From positions 3,100,001 to 3,164,000 of the forward strand of contig NZ_AP024652.1 in assembly GCF_019977315.1 (NCBI RefSeq): DNA of 64,000 bases, written 5' to 3'. A program made the translations under genes and the position numbers. Shown here in pieces: positions 1 to 7,189 of the stretch (its first letter is position 1; each line of letters opens with the position of its first letter). This stretch comes from Arthrobacter sp. StoSoilB22. GTDB taxonomy: Bacteria > Actinomycetota > Actinomycetes > Actinomycetales > Micrococcaceae. The notes below the pieces were generated by a model that had not been told where the DNA came from, did not search any database, and worked only from the letters and a program-made list of their open reading frames with translations.

Positions 1-414
1 CTTGATCGCGGCCGTCAGCTTATGCTCACGGGTGCCCACCACAATCATGGAGGCGCCGATGCTCCTGGCCTCGCGGGCCAAGGCGTGCGCTGGTTCCCCT
101 GCAAGCGGGACAATGGACCACTCAACGTCTTGATCAGCCAAGAGTTGGGCAATGGTGGTCGCTAGTGATTCCGGGATCCCTTGGGCTCCATCAACGGTAT
201 CGGGGTCGATGGGCGCTGCCGGCCCTCCGGTGGTCCCATCGACTGGATACACCGTGACGTCGGCATACGCGCAAACAAGTGGCAGGCCCGCACGGGCGGC
301 AAACCGTGCTGCCTGCTCCAGAACTGCGGGCTGCTGCCCGGGCATCACACCTACCAGGATGGGTCCGGACATCTTGCCGGAGGCCTCGGGATGGGGTGTA
401 GGGGTCTCAGTCAC
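1..414 (-). CDS. Universal stress protein (UspA family), 3' part missing
   Basis: The reading frame runs off the left window edge, leaving 138 codons. The N-terminal part reads as a Usp domain: a first beta strand (PILVGVMPGQ), then an alanine-rich helix, and near the edge a strand with VVGTREHKLTAAI, where Usp proteins normally carry the ATP-binding G-2x-G-9x-G(S/T) loop. Usp proteins are small cytoplasmic stress-response proteins, some of which bind ATP; the exact role here is unknown. The start shown is GTG at 412-414; an in-frame ATG at 370-372, just before the first strand, is also plausible. The gene lies downstream of the ABC1-kinase gene on the same strand, 28 bases away, so co-transcription is possible. 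Family assignment is fairly safe; the missing C-terminus prevents telling subfamilies apart. Confidence 0.75.
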   Translation of the reverse strand, partial: MTETPTPHPEASGKMSGPILVGVMPGQQPAVLEQAARFAARAGLPLVCAYADVTVYPVDGTTGGPAAPIDPDTVDGAQGIPESLATTIAQLLADQDVEWSIVPLAGEPAHALAREARSIGASMIVVGTREHKLTAAIK

Positions 415-442
415 AGCGCAATTCTACGACGACGGAGTCGGC

Positions 443-2113
443 TCACAGATTGCCGCGGCCGGGCCACAGACCATAGAGCAGCGGAACCGCCGACGCGATC
501 ATCACCACGTTGCCAAGTACGAGGTCGTCAGCTCTCATCACGGATCCAGCCACCAGGAGGGCTGCAAAGATCACGGCAGCTACTGCTCGCCGCGCCAGGA
601 TAATAAGCCGGGACATCTGTCGTTCCAGACGGCGGTTGGATACTTGGAGTGTTCCGTCTTCGAACCTGGTAACCAGCCCATCCAGCCGTTTCGGCAATCG
701 CAAGGCGACCGCCGCGGCCTCGAATGCCTGCCCTGCGACGTCAGTTACCAGATTGCCGCGCTCATCCCGCAGCAGTTGCGCAGCGTATGGTTCCACCGAG
801 TCCCACAAGTTGAACCGGGCATCCAGCGAACTACATACACCCGACGTCAGTGACATGGCGCGGATGATGAGCAGGAAATTCTCCGGCAGCTGAAACGGAA
901 GCGACCTGATGACGCTGCCGAACTCCGTCCCAAAATCTCGAAATTCCCGTGGGTCCACTTCTCGAAGTTCGGCAAAGCCCATGCCGCCAAAGCGTGCGAA
1001 GAGCTGCGTCATGGCCCGCTCCAGCTCGGCCGTGTCAGCCGAAGGCATGAGAACGCCAACATCGCTGATGGCAGCCACGAGCCCCCTTCCATCCCGCGAA
1101 GCAGCCGCAATCAGGAGCTTGCGCAATCCGCTTCTGGTCTTCGCAGGAACCTCCCCCATCATGCCGAAGTCGATGAACGTCAGCTTCCATGGATGTTCCA
1201 CTGACCCGGAATGGGGTGTGACAAAGATGTTGCCGGGGTGTGGATCGGCGTGAAAGAAGCCCTTGGTGAACAATTGGTCAAACATCACTGACGCGAAAAC
1301 GGGGGCAACCTCCGCCGGGTCAATCCCCGCCATACGAAGCGACTCTGCGTCCGTGATCTTGATGGCTGTGACGTCTTCCAGGGTGAGCACCCGGCGTGTA
1401 GTCCGTTCCCAAACCACCCCCGGCACGGTCACCCTGCCATCGGCGGCGAAATCAGCTGCAAAGCGCTCTGAATTTGCGGCCTCATTAAGGTAATCGATCT
1501 CCTCAAGGCTGGTCTGCGCAAACTCCTTGATCAGAGCAGGAACATCGGCGCGGTTTGAGACGAGGCGGATGCGGCTAAGCCAGCCTCCCACCCGTCGCAG
1601 AGCGGCAAGATCGACGTCCACGATCTTGTCGATGCCCGGCCTTTGTACCTTGAAAACCACGCTGCTTAGGCCAGTATCCTCGGCATTGCCCGCGAGCAGC
1701 TTCGCCCGGTGCGCCTGCCCCAAGGATGCCGCGGCTATGGGCGACTCCTCTATCGAAGCGAACACTGATTCCAAGGGCGCCCCCAGCTCCGCCTCGGCAA
1801 GGGCCCTGATGGCGGGGAAGGGAACCGGCGGCACTTCGTCCTGAAGGCCCTCCAGTTCAGCCGTAATCTCAGGCGGTAGAACATCCAGCCGGGAGGACAT
1901 GAACTGGCCTACCTTGATCATTAGCCCACCAAGCTCCACGGCGAGGCCATGGAATCGCCGGGCAAAGCGTTGCATCCTCCGCGAACGGCTGCGTTCAGTC
2001 AGTTTTCGCAGGCCCACACGAGGAAGGAACAGCTCAAACCACCAGGTCACCAGCAAATGCCATGCAGCAAACCTGAGGATTCGACGATAGCGGGCACGGG
2101 CTTCCCCGGCCAT
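443..2113 (-). CDS. ABC1/UbiB/AarF-family atypical kinase
   Basis: A 556-residue protein with the hallmarks of the ABC1 (ADCK/UbiB) atypical kinase family: the KxGQ signature (KVGQFMSSR), the alanine-rich nucleotide loop (AAASLGQAH), an ATP-contacting lysine in VVFKVQRPG, an ExD-type region (LEEIDYLNEAANSERF), the catalytic FHADPHPGN and a metal-binding DFG (FIDFGMMGE). A hydrophobic C-terminal segment of about 40 residues suggests membrane anchoring. UbiB proteins support quinone or lipid metabolism; an actinobacterium making menaquinone does not need classical UbiB, so the substrate is open. The start is ATG at 2111-2113, 38 bases after the padR stop; a GTG at 2144-2146 preceded by GAAGGGA is an alternative. 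The position behind padR implies repression by PadR. Confidence 0.85.
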   Translation of the reverse strand: MAGEARARYRRILRFAAWHLLVTWWFELFLPRVGLRKLTERSRSRRMQRFARRFHGLAVELGGLMIKVGQFMSSRLDVLPPEITAELEGLQDEVPPVPFPAIRALAEAELGAPLESVFASIEESPIAAASLGQAHRAKLLAGNAEDTGLSSVVFKVQRPGIDKIVDVDLAALRRVGGWLSRIRLVSNRADVPALIKEFAQTSLEEIDYLNEAANSERFAADFAADGRVTVPGVVWERTTRRVLTLEDVTAIKITDAESLRMAGIDPAEVAPVFASVMFDQLFTKGFFHADPHPGNIFVTPHSGSVEHPWKLTFIDFGMMGEVPAKTRSGLRKLLIAAASRDGRGLVAAISDVGVLMPSADTAELERAMTQLFARFGGMGFAELREVDPREFRDFGTEFGSVIRSLPFQLPENFLLIIRAMSLTSGVCSSLDARFNLWDSVEPYAAQLLRDERGNLVTDVAGQAFEAAAVALRLPKRLDGLVTRFEDGTLQVSNRRLERQMSRLIILARRAVAAVIFAALLVAGSVMRADDLVLGNVVMIASAVPLLYGLWPGRGNL

Positions 2114-2151
2114 GGGATCTGTCCGGTCGCGTCGAAGCGACGTCACTCCCT

Positions 2152-2688
2152 TCAGTCCCGGGCGAGGATCGAATACAGCCGACGACGAGCCTCTTCCAGC
2201 ACCGTCACGGCCTCTTGCACCTGTTTGGGGGTTCCTGTCCGCCCTACTTGCGCAGCAGCCTGGGCAAGCTCCACCCCCGCTTTGGGCAATGCCGCGAAAC
2301 CTGAGGTGCTGCCTGTGGATTCCCAAGGCGCTGCCGTTTCGGCGCTTGCGACATCTTCGCGGCCCGCCTCAGTGAGGGAGTATATTTTGCGGCCATTGGA
2401 TTCCTCAGTGCTGACGAAACCCTCATCTGCCAGCAGTTGCAAGGTGGGGTACACCGAGCCGGCGCTTGGCTTCCAGCTTCCGCCACTGCGCTCTTCGATT
2501 TCACGGATGATCTGATAACCGTGCATGGGTCGTTCAGCGAGGAGGGCCAGAATGGCTGTCCTCAACTCACCCCGTCCAGCACGGGTTCCGGAGCGCTTTT
2601 CAAACCGCGACCTGAACTCCTCCACGGCCTGCCACATGCCGTCAAGGTTGTTACCCATAAATCCGCTTGCAGGGAATGAATTGTGCAT
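2152..2688 (-). CDS. PadR-family transcriptional repressor
   Basis: A 178-residue protein with a PadR winged-helix domain at about residues 40-115, including RTAILALLAERPMHGYQIIREI and the wing region SAGSVYPTLQLLADEGFV, followed by a helical C-terminal region ending in VLEEARRRLYSILARD, typical of dimerising PadR-s2 proteins. The start is ATG at 2686-2688 with a good ribosome binding site (GAGGTGAG, 5 bases upstream). It is the first gene of a probable two-gene unit with the ABC1 kinase. Three tandem decamers at 2711-2740, immediately upstream, look like its operator, which fits the common autoregulation of PadR genes next to a membrane-associated target. The ligand is unknown. Confidence 0.85.
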   Translation of the reverse strand: MHNSFPASGFMGNNLDGMWQAVEEFRSRFEKRSGTRAGRGELRTAILALLAERPMHGYQIIREIEERSGGSWKPSAGSVYPTLQLLADEGFVSTEESNGRKIYSLTEAGREDVASAETAAPWESTGSTSGFAALPKAGVELAQAAAQVGRTGTPKQVQEAVTVLEEARRRLYSILARD

Positions 2689-2710
2689 CAAGCTCACCTC
2701 GGTTGGTCGT

Positions 2711-2740
2711 GAACGATACTGAACGATACTTAACGATATA
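2711..2740 (-). promoter_or_regulatory. Three tandem 10-bp repeats, probable PadR operator
   Basis: Three consecutive decamers occur on the plus strand: gaacgatact, gaacgatact, taacgatata. Read toward padR they give repeated TATCGTT elements at exactly one helical turn, so all lie on the same DNA face. They end 23 bases upstream of the padR start codon, where a promoter would sit, and include the -10-like TATATC. Binding by the adjacent PadR is inferred. Confidence 0.6.
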
Positions 2741-2803
2741 CATGCTGGATGCGCGAAACAATGGCTGCCTGGCAGGCTAACGCACCCTTCGTGTTCGTCA
2801 TCC

Positions 2804-3229
2804 TTAGTTGATGATTTCGCCGCGTTCGTCCGCAACGATCGCCGCCAGTCGTACCCGCCACTCCTGCAGCGCCTCAGGAGTTAGGCGAGTCCACCCGTCA
2901 ACTTCACCGATAACTTTGAGGGGGGCGCTGCTGCGATATGACCGGGTGGGGTTGCCAGGAAATTTCTTGTCCGTCACATTCGGGTCGTCCTCGAAAGCTC
3001 CGGTTGGCTCAACGGCATAGACGCGCGGTTCGCCGTCGCCGGCAGCGAGCTCGGCAGCGAGCCCCGCGCCATCCCGAAGAGCTGTGAAGTAGATGTGATT
3101 CATCACGACTTCAGGACGATAGTTGGATCTGAAGCCGGGACTCAGGAGATCGCCCTCCGTGAGGTCGGCCTTCGTCCCGTGATAGAAGGGACCCTCGTCA
3201 AGCGGTTGACTCATCAGCGGTTCACTCAC
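2804..3229 (-). CDS. arr: NAD+-rifamycin ADP-ribosyltransferase (Arr)
   Basis: A 141-residue protein matching the compact Arr family: FYHGTKADLTEGDLLSPGF near the N-terminus (the conserved H in YHGT contacts NAD), NHIYFTALRDGAGLAAELA, RVYAVEPTGAFEDDPNVT and the C-terminal SYRSSAPLKVIGEV. Arr enzymes ADP-ribosylate the ansa-bridge hydroxyl of rifamycins and inactivate them; the family length is about 140 residues, so the gene looks intact. The start is GTG at 3227-3229; ATG at 3212-3214 is an in-frame alternative. It sits upstream of padR on the same strand but separated by padR's own operator, so it is probably a separate unit. Chromosomal arr genes occur widely in environmental actinobacteria. 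Activity is inferred from the family. Confidence 0.9.
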   Translation of the reverse strand: MSEPLMSQPLDEGPFYHGTKADLTEGDLLSPGFRSNYRPEVVMNHIYFTALRDGAGLAAELAAGDGEPRVYAVEPTGAFEDDPNVTDKKFPGNPTRSYRSSAPLKVIGEVDGWTRLTPEALQEWRVRLAAIVADERGEIIN

Positions 3230-3291
3230 ACGTACAGCCTACTTCCAGGGGCCGGCAACAGTATCGGAGTTCCAGTCTGGACCTGTGCGGG

Positions 3292-3301
3292 AGTCTTGAG
3301 G
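3292..3301 (+). promoter_or_regulatory. AGTCTTGAGG motif upstream of the tasA-like gene (copy 1)
   Basis: The decamer AGTCTTGAGG lies 138 bases before the tasA-like start and recurs exactly upstream of sipW (4137-4146). It contains TTGAGG, which could be a -35 hexamer, but no convincing -10 sits at 16-19 bases, so it may be a regulator site. The rest of 3230-3439 shows only a short CAGCC/GGCTG inverted repeat. Confidence 0.4.
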
Positions 3302-3439
3302 TTTTCCTGAGGGAGTGTTGCGGGTATGCAGGATTTGTTCTTGATCCGGGCCCGGCACAGTAGTTCTTGTCAGCCACACAGGCTGGAAACGAACGGCCGG
3401 CCGGTCTCACGGTGGCCTCCCGAAAGGAAACTGATCCCC

Positions 3440-4048
3440 ATGGCCATCAGCCTCAAGACCACCTCCGGCAAGATCCTCGCTTCCGTCGCACTGGTCGGCA
3501 CCGCAGCCGCCGTCGCCGGCATGGGAACCTACGGCGCGTTCACCTCTTCGACCTCCGCCTCCCAAGCCGTCACCGCAGGAACCGTCACCATCGCCCTGGG
3601 CGCACCCGGCCCGGCGAACACCCTCAACGTCCCGGTCGCTGGACTGCTGCCCGGTGACAAGGTCGAAAAACTCGTCACCCTGGCCAACACCGGCAACTCG
3701 GACCTGAACAACGTCACCCTCACCACCAACGCCGGCACCACCGCATCCCTGCTCACCACGGACGTGACCAACGGCCTGCAGCTGACCATCGAAAACTGCT
3801 CCGTGGCCTGGACCGGCGCCGCAGCCCCCTATAACTGCACCGGGACCAAGACCACCGTCCTGGCCTCCGGACCGGTCATCGCAGCGAACAAGGTCCTGAA
3901 CAACCTCACCTCGCTGACCTCGGCCAAGACCGACAACCTCAAAGTCACCACCGCGTTCCCCACCACCGCGAACAACGACTTCCAAGGCGCCACCTCCACC
4001 ATCGCCTTCGCCTTCACCGGCACCCAACGCACCGAAACCACCAATTAA
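3440..4048 (+). CDS. TasA/CalY-like secreted protein with SipW-type signal
   Basis: A 202-residue exported protein. The N-terminus has two lysines, a hydrophobic core (ILASVALVGTAAAVAGMGTYGAF) and the TYGAFTSSTSAS segment characteristic of signal peptides cut by SipW-type peptidases. The mature part is Ser/Thr/Asn-rich and predicted all-beta, with LPGDKVEKLVTLANTGNSDLNNV resembling the camelysin/TasA (peptidase M73-like) fold; no HExxH motif is visible, so it is not obviously a protease. Two cysteines (NCS, YNC) could form a disulfide. In Bacillus this family forms biofilm fibres. Codons end almost only in C, suggesting high expression. The ATG is preceded by AAAGGAAA. The dedicated peptidase gene follows 171 bases downstream. 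Matrix or surface-fibre function is inferred. Confidence 0.85.
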   Translation: MAISLKTTSGKILASVALVGTAAAVAGMGTYGAFTSSTSASQAVTAGTVTIALGAPGPANTLNVPVAGLLPGDKVEKLVTLANTGNSDLNNVTLTTNAGTTASLLTTDVTNGLQLTIENCSVAWTGAAAPYNCTGTKTTVLASGPVIAANKVLNNLTSLTSAKTDNLKVTTAFPTTANNDFQGATSTIAFAFTGTQRTETTN

Positions 4049-4055
4049 AGCCAGA

Positions 4056-4072
4056 GGGAGCCAAAGGCTCCC
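4056..4072 (+). terminator. Hairpin between the tasA-like gene and sipW
   Basis: GGGAGCC, a 3-base AAA loop, then GGCTCCC form a perfect 7-bp stem 7 bases after the tasA-like stop codon. No T-tract follows, so it may be an attenuator or mRNA-stabilising 3' end that lets the substrate be made in excess over its peptidase. Confidence 0.45.
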
Positions 4073-4136
4073 ACCCAAGGCCCCGGGGGCCGGCCCGTTT
4101 GCCCTTCAGGCCGGTCCCCGGTCCATATCCTGAGCA

Positions 4137-4146
4137 AGTCTTGAGG
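4137..4146 (+). promoter_or_regulatory. AGTCTTGAGG motif upstream of sipW (copy 2)
   Basis: Exact second copy of the decamer at 3292-3301, 73 bases before the sipW start. The pairing suggests co-regulation of substrate and peptidase from separate promoters; the binding factor is unknown. Confidence 0.4.
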
Positions 4147-4219
4147 GCATTGCACACCAACCCTTGAGCCTGTCGAGAGACACTAAAAGCACAACGAACA
4201 CCTGAAAGGAACGCCAGGC

Positions 4220-4930
4220 ATGAGCGCACTGAGCACCATCTCCACCCCCGCCGTCCACGGCCGGCGTTCAGCCGCAAAGTCCGTAACCGCCGCCGAGACC
4301 GCCGCTGTGAAGCAGCCCGCAGCGGCCCCTACAACTGCTGCCAGCGCCGCTGGCACTGCTGGCCGGTTCCGTCGGATTGCCGGCAAAGTGGTCAAGGGCA
4401 TCGGCGTGGGCATGCTGATCCTAGGCGCGTTGGTGTTCCTGTTCCTGGCGATCGGGCCACGGATCCTGGGCTACCAAACCTCCAGCATGCTCACCGGTTC
4501 CATGGCCCCGCTGATCAACCCGGGCGACGTCGTGGTCACCGTCCCCACCCCCACCACCGACGTCAAAGTAGGCGACATCATCACCTACCACATCCCCGTC
4601 GAAGACCAGCGCGTGGAAACCCACCGCATCACCGAGATCACCACCACCGCCGACGGCGGCATCGCAGTCCAGACCAAAGGCGACGCCAACAACGGCCTCG
4701 ACCCCTGGATCGCCACCCTCCAAGGCAACACCGTGGACAAGCACGTAGCCACCATCCCCTACGTTGGCAACGCCATCCGGGCCCTGCGCGAACCCATCGT
4801 CATGAACACCCTCATGTACGGCGCACCCGCCATCCTCGTCATCGGAATGCTCGCCTCCATCTGGACCAAAAACCCGGACAACACAGCCCCGCAAGCAACA
4901 GTAGGAGCCGGGGATGAAAGCGCCGCGTAG
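4220..4930 (+). CDS. sipW: Signal peptidase I, SipW (ER/archaeal) type
   Basis: A 236-residue membrane protease. An alanine-rich cytoplasmic N-terminus (about 50 residues) precedes a transmembrane helix (VGMLILGALVFLFLAI), then the catalytic serine box SMLTGSMAPLINPGDVV (Ser94). The position of the usual catalytic lysine has VETHRI (His135), the mark of the SipW/ER-type subfamily, and TKGDANNGLD supplies the conserved aspartates. A second transmembrane helix (TLMYGAPAILVIGMLASIW) is near the C-terminus. The ATG follows GAAAGGAACG. It should release the preceding TasA-like protein at the membrane. Its stop codon lies inside the start of the HPt-like gene, implying translational coupling. The subfamily assignment is strong; substrate specificity is inferred from adjacency. 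Confidence 0.9.
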   Translation: MSALSTISTPAVHGRRSAAKSVTAAETAAVKQPAAAPTTAASAAGTAGRFRRIAGKVVKGIGVGMLILGALVFLFLAIGPRILGYQTSSMLTGSMAPLINPGDVVVTVPTPTTDVKVGDIITYHIPVEDQRVETHRITEITTTADGGIAVQTKGDANNGLDPWIATLQGNTVDKHVATIPYVGNAIRALREPIVMNTLMYGAPAILVIGMLASIWTKNPDNTAPQATVGAGDESAA

Positions 4931-5324
4931 CGCTGCCGCCGGCGACTGGGACTTGAGCCGAATCCAGTCACTAGCCGACGAGCTTGGAAACCCGAGGCCG
5001 GCATTGCGGTTCTTGGCGAAGTACCTTTCAATGCTCCCCCAACGGGTGGAAAGGATCGTTCATGCTGTGGATGAGGGCGACGCATCAGAGACCACAACGG
5101 CACTCCTCAGCCTGAAGATCAGTTCAGCCATGGTGGGCGCCTTGGAAACAGAGCACCAGTGCCGGGCGATGGAATCAATGATCCGTGAAAATCATTTCGA
5201 CGACGCCGCCCAAGCACTCCCGGCGCTGAGGCAAACAACGGACCGCTGCCTTGCATCACGGTCCAACCTCATTCGCGCAGCGCATGTTTCGCTCAGCCGG
5301 CATGGTGGATACTTCCGCACTTGA
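4914..5324 (+). CDS. HPt-like protein lacking the phosphoacceptor histidine
   Basis: A 136-residue helical protein that follows the histidine-phosphotransfer (HPt) pattern: LADELGNPRPALRFLAKYLSMLPQRVERIVHAVDEGD, then a stretch where HPt domains have H-x-L-K-G-S-S. Here residues 65-71 are LSLKISS, so the histidine is Leu65 (codon CTC, one base from CAC) and the glycine is Ile69. The following AMVGALETEHQCRAMESMI continues the HPt pattern. It therefore cannot relay phosphate in the usual way and may act as a binding or adaptor protein. The ATG overlaps the end of sipW by 17 bases, behind AGGAG. The fold assignment is by pattern recognition; linkage to TasA/SipW biogenesis is inference. Confidence 0.7.
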   Translation: MKAPRSAAAGDWDLSRIQSLADELGNPRPALRFLAKYLSMLPQRVERIVHAVDEGDASETTTALLSLKISSAMVGALETEHQCRAMESMIRENHFDDAAQALPALRQTTDRCLASRSNLIRAAHVSLSRHGGYFRT

Positions 5325-5346
5325 ACGATTGAGTGCAATAAATCTG

Positions 5347-5419
5347 TGGAGCTAAGGAGATTCGAACTCCTGACCTCTTCGATGCGAACGAAGCGCTCTA
5401 CCAACTGAGCTATAGCCCC
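5347..5419 (-). tRNA. tRNA-Ala (anticodon CGC)
   Basis: The minus strand folds as a complete cloverleaf of 73 bases: acceptor GGGGCTA/TAGCTCC with the G3:U70 wobble that identifies alanine tRNAs, D arm GCTC-AGTTGGTA-GAGC, anticodon arm CTTCG-TTCGCAT-CGAAG with anticodon CGC (reads GCG), and T arm AGGAG-TTCGAAT-CTCCT. The discriminator base is A. The 3' CCA is not encoded (the next bases are CAG), so it must be added after transcription. Confidence 0.97.
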
Positions 5420-5455
5420 TGGACCGAGAGCCTCAACTGCCCGGCCAGTGTCCCT

Positions 5456-5485
5456 AGGCTACAAACTTTCCCTGCGCTTTTCCAA
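5456..5485 (-). promoter_or_regulatory. Candidate promoter of tRNA-Ala
   Basis: On the minus strand TTGGAA (5480-5485) and TAGCCT (5456-5461) are 18 bases apart, about 37 bases upstream of the mature tRNA 5' end, fitting a sigma-70-type promoter with a short leader. Confidence 0.45.
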
Positions 5486-5534
5486 CCACCACACGAACGT
5501 CTCCTGGCCTTGCACCTGTGGTCGCTTCCAGGAC

Positions 5535-6464
5535 TTAGGCGCGGCGACGCTGCAGGACATCGTCCAAGTTGCTCAGGGCGCTGTGGTTCTTAGCAGTGGC
5601 CACTACAGCAACTGCTGCCTCGGCCTGCTCAACGTTCTGCTTCAGCACAGGCTTGCCAACGGGCTTGGGTGCCTCGGGCAGGTCCAAGGGCTCTGGAGCT
5701 GGTCGCGGTGCTTTCGCAGCGGCCACGTACGTTGGCTTGGGGACCTCCACCGGCTGCCAGCTGGCGCCTTTGGAGTCGTTGGCAACTTGAGCGGATTTAT
5801 CGCCTGCGGCAACTGCCACAGCAAGCGCTGCCTCGCGCAATTCCTTGGCTGACAATCGAGGAGCTTCACGGCTAGAGGCTTCGGCGTCAAAAACCGTGGT
5901 TTCCTTCGCTGCGACAAGCGGCTCCTTGGGCAAGTACCGGGCAGGTGTGGGGATGGGTGAGGCCTGAGCCGCACGGCGAGCCCGCCGTTCACGAAGGTCC
6001 CGCAAGGCGAGCTTACGCAAGGTAACGACAGCCAGCACAGCGCCAATGAGGGAAACCAGCGGCAACCACACAGAACCGATGCCGAGAATTCTGAGAACCC
6101 CTGACACCGCGGCCGTAACTAACAGGGCCAGGCCTGCCAAGGCGAGCGTGAGCCGGGCGTAACGGATAGTGAACGGCGTAGGGGGCGCCTTCCGGAGCGA
6201 GGACTCCGCCGCTGGGGAGTCCTGGGGCGACGCCGGTGCTTTGCTGTGCATGGTCTCCATCGGTTTCTCCTGCTGAGGTGCCAAAGTCAGTACCACCCCT
6301 GCCTGCGTTTCGTCTGGTTCGTCATCAAGAGCCTCTGCTGGAACAGTGGCCGTTTGGACTTGTTGGCGCCTGTTCCGCAAAACATAGGGCGCCACCCAGA
6401 CCATCCACAGCGCGACAGTGACCACGAGTATCACTGAGCTGCTGAGAGGGAAGTCCACATTCAA
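5535..6464 (-). CDS. Membrane protein, possible GlpR-like divisome receptor
   Basis: A 309-residue protein with an N-terminal transmembrane helix (VILVVTVALWMVWVAPYVL), a charged stretch, two further hydrophobic segments (about residues 103-150), and a long low-complexity Ala/Pro/Lys-rich tail ending in LDDVLQRRRA. The tail looks disordered and cytoplasmic. Its position after galU and rimJ corresponds to the mycobacterial transmembrane protein Rv0996 and to the membrane receptor GlpR of the Corynebacterium gephyrin-like protein Glp. The similarity is based on order and topology, not proven homology. The start codon is uncertain: TTG at 6462-6464 or GTG at 6456-6458, neither with a strong ribosome binding site. 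If GlpR-like, it would act at the septum with a Glp partner that is absent here. Confidence 0.55.
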   Translation of the reverse strand: MNVDFPLSSSVILVVTVALWMVWVAPYVLRNRRQQVQTATVPAEALDDEPDETQAGVVLTLAPQQEKPMETMHSKAPASPQDSPAAESSLRKAPPTPFTIRYARLTLALAGLALLVTAAVSGVLRILGIGSVWLPLVSLIGAVLAVVTLRKLALRDLRERRARRAAQASPIPTPARYLPKEPLVAAKETTVFDAEASSREAPRLSAKELREAALAVAVAAGDKSAQVANDSKGASWQPVEVPKPTYVAAAKAPRPAPEPLDLPEAPKPVGKPVLKQNVEQAEAAVAVVATAKNHSALSNLDDVLQRRRA

Positions 6465-6570
6465 AACCGTAGAAGCAAATCGCCGGGTGCGGCGGCATTG
6501 CGGCCGGTGTGTCGTGGGCGAGTCCGCAAATGACTGGAGATATGAGCGAAAAGGCCGATGACCTGCCCGT

Positions 6571-7185
6571 TTATCCTCTCAGCCACCTGCGCAGGAGTCC
6601 TTCCGGCACCTCCTCGGCCGTCAACGCAAAAGAGCGGTGATCAGCCCATTCGCCGTTGATGTGCAGGTAGCGTTCCCGGTAACCTTCATCGCGGAATCCG
6701 AGCTTCTCCACAACCCTCAAACTCGGAGAGTTCTCTGGACGGATGTTGATTTCCATACGGTGCAGACCCAGCACCCGGAAGCAGTGGTCAGTTGCCATCG
6801 CAACCGCTGTGGGCGCAATGCCACGCCCGGCGCGGTCCTTATCCACCCAATAGCCGAGGGTGGCCATCATGGCCGATCCCCACACGATGGATGAGACCGT
6901 CAACTGTCCGACGATTTGCGGCTCGTGAAAACCGGCCGTTCTCTCAACTATGAGAAACGGCAAAGCGGTTGACTGACGGGCCTGCTCATTCAAGGACCCC
7001 ACCATTTGACGGTAGCTGGGCAGGCGCCCACCCGGAGCCGGGTTGGACGCCTCCCACGGCGCCAGCCACTCGCTGTTCCGCGAACGGACTTCGGACCATT
7101 CCCGCTTGTCGCGGTATCGGATGGGCCGGAGCAGCAGGTCTCCGCTTTCCAGCGTTACCGGCCAGATCGCAGAGCCATACATCAT
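6571..7185 (-). CDS. rimJ: RimJ-type GNAT N-acetyltransferase
   Basis: A 204-residue GNAT of the RimJ/RimL group. Visible family features are the N-terminal LESGDLLLRPIRYRDKREWSEVRSRNSEWLAPWE, the acetyl-CoA-binding strand and loop GYWVDKDRAGRGIAPTAVAMATDHCF, and NIRPENSPSLRVVEKLGFRDEGYRERYLHINGEWADH near the C-terminus. RimJ acetylates the N-terminal alanine of ribosomal protein S5 in E. coli; actinobacterial homologues may have other protein substrates. The tandem ATGATG at 7180-7185 begins 4 bases after the galU stop, indicating one operon. In Mycobacterium the same pair is separated by moeA1; here that gene is missing. Confidence 0.85.
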   Translation of the reverse strand: MMYGSAIWPVTLESGDLLLRPIRYRDKREWSEVRSRNSEWLAPWEASNPAPGGRLPSYRQMVGSLNEQARQSTALPFLIVERTAGFHEPQIVGQLTVSSIVWGSAMMATLGYWVDKDRAGRGIAPTAVAMATDHCFRVLGLHRMEINIRPENSPSLRVVEKLGFRDEGYRERYLHINGEWADHRSFALTAEEVPEGLLRRWLRG

Positions 7186-7189
7186 TTGT

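Noticed and set aside
3302..3439. A cyclic-di-GMP or other riboswitch before the tasA-like gene
   Set aside because: The leader has a small CAGCC/GGCTG hairpin but lacks the conserved GEMM or other riboswitch core sequences.
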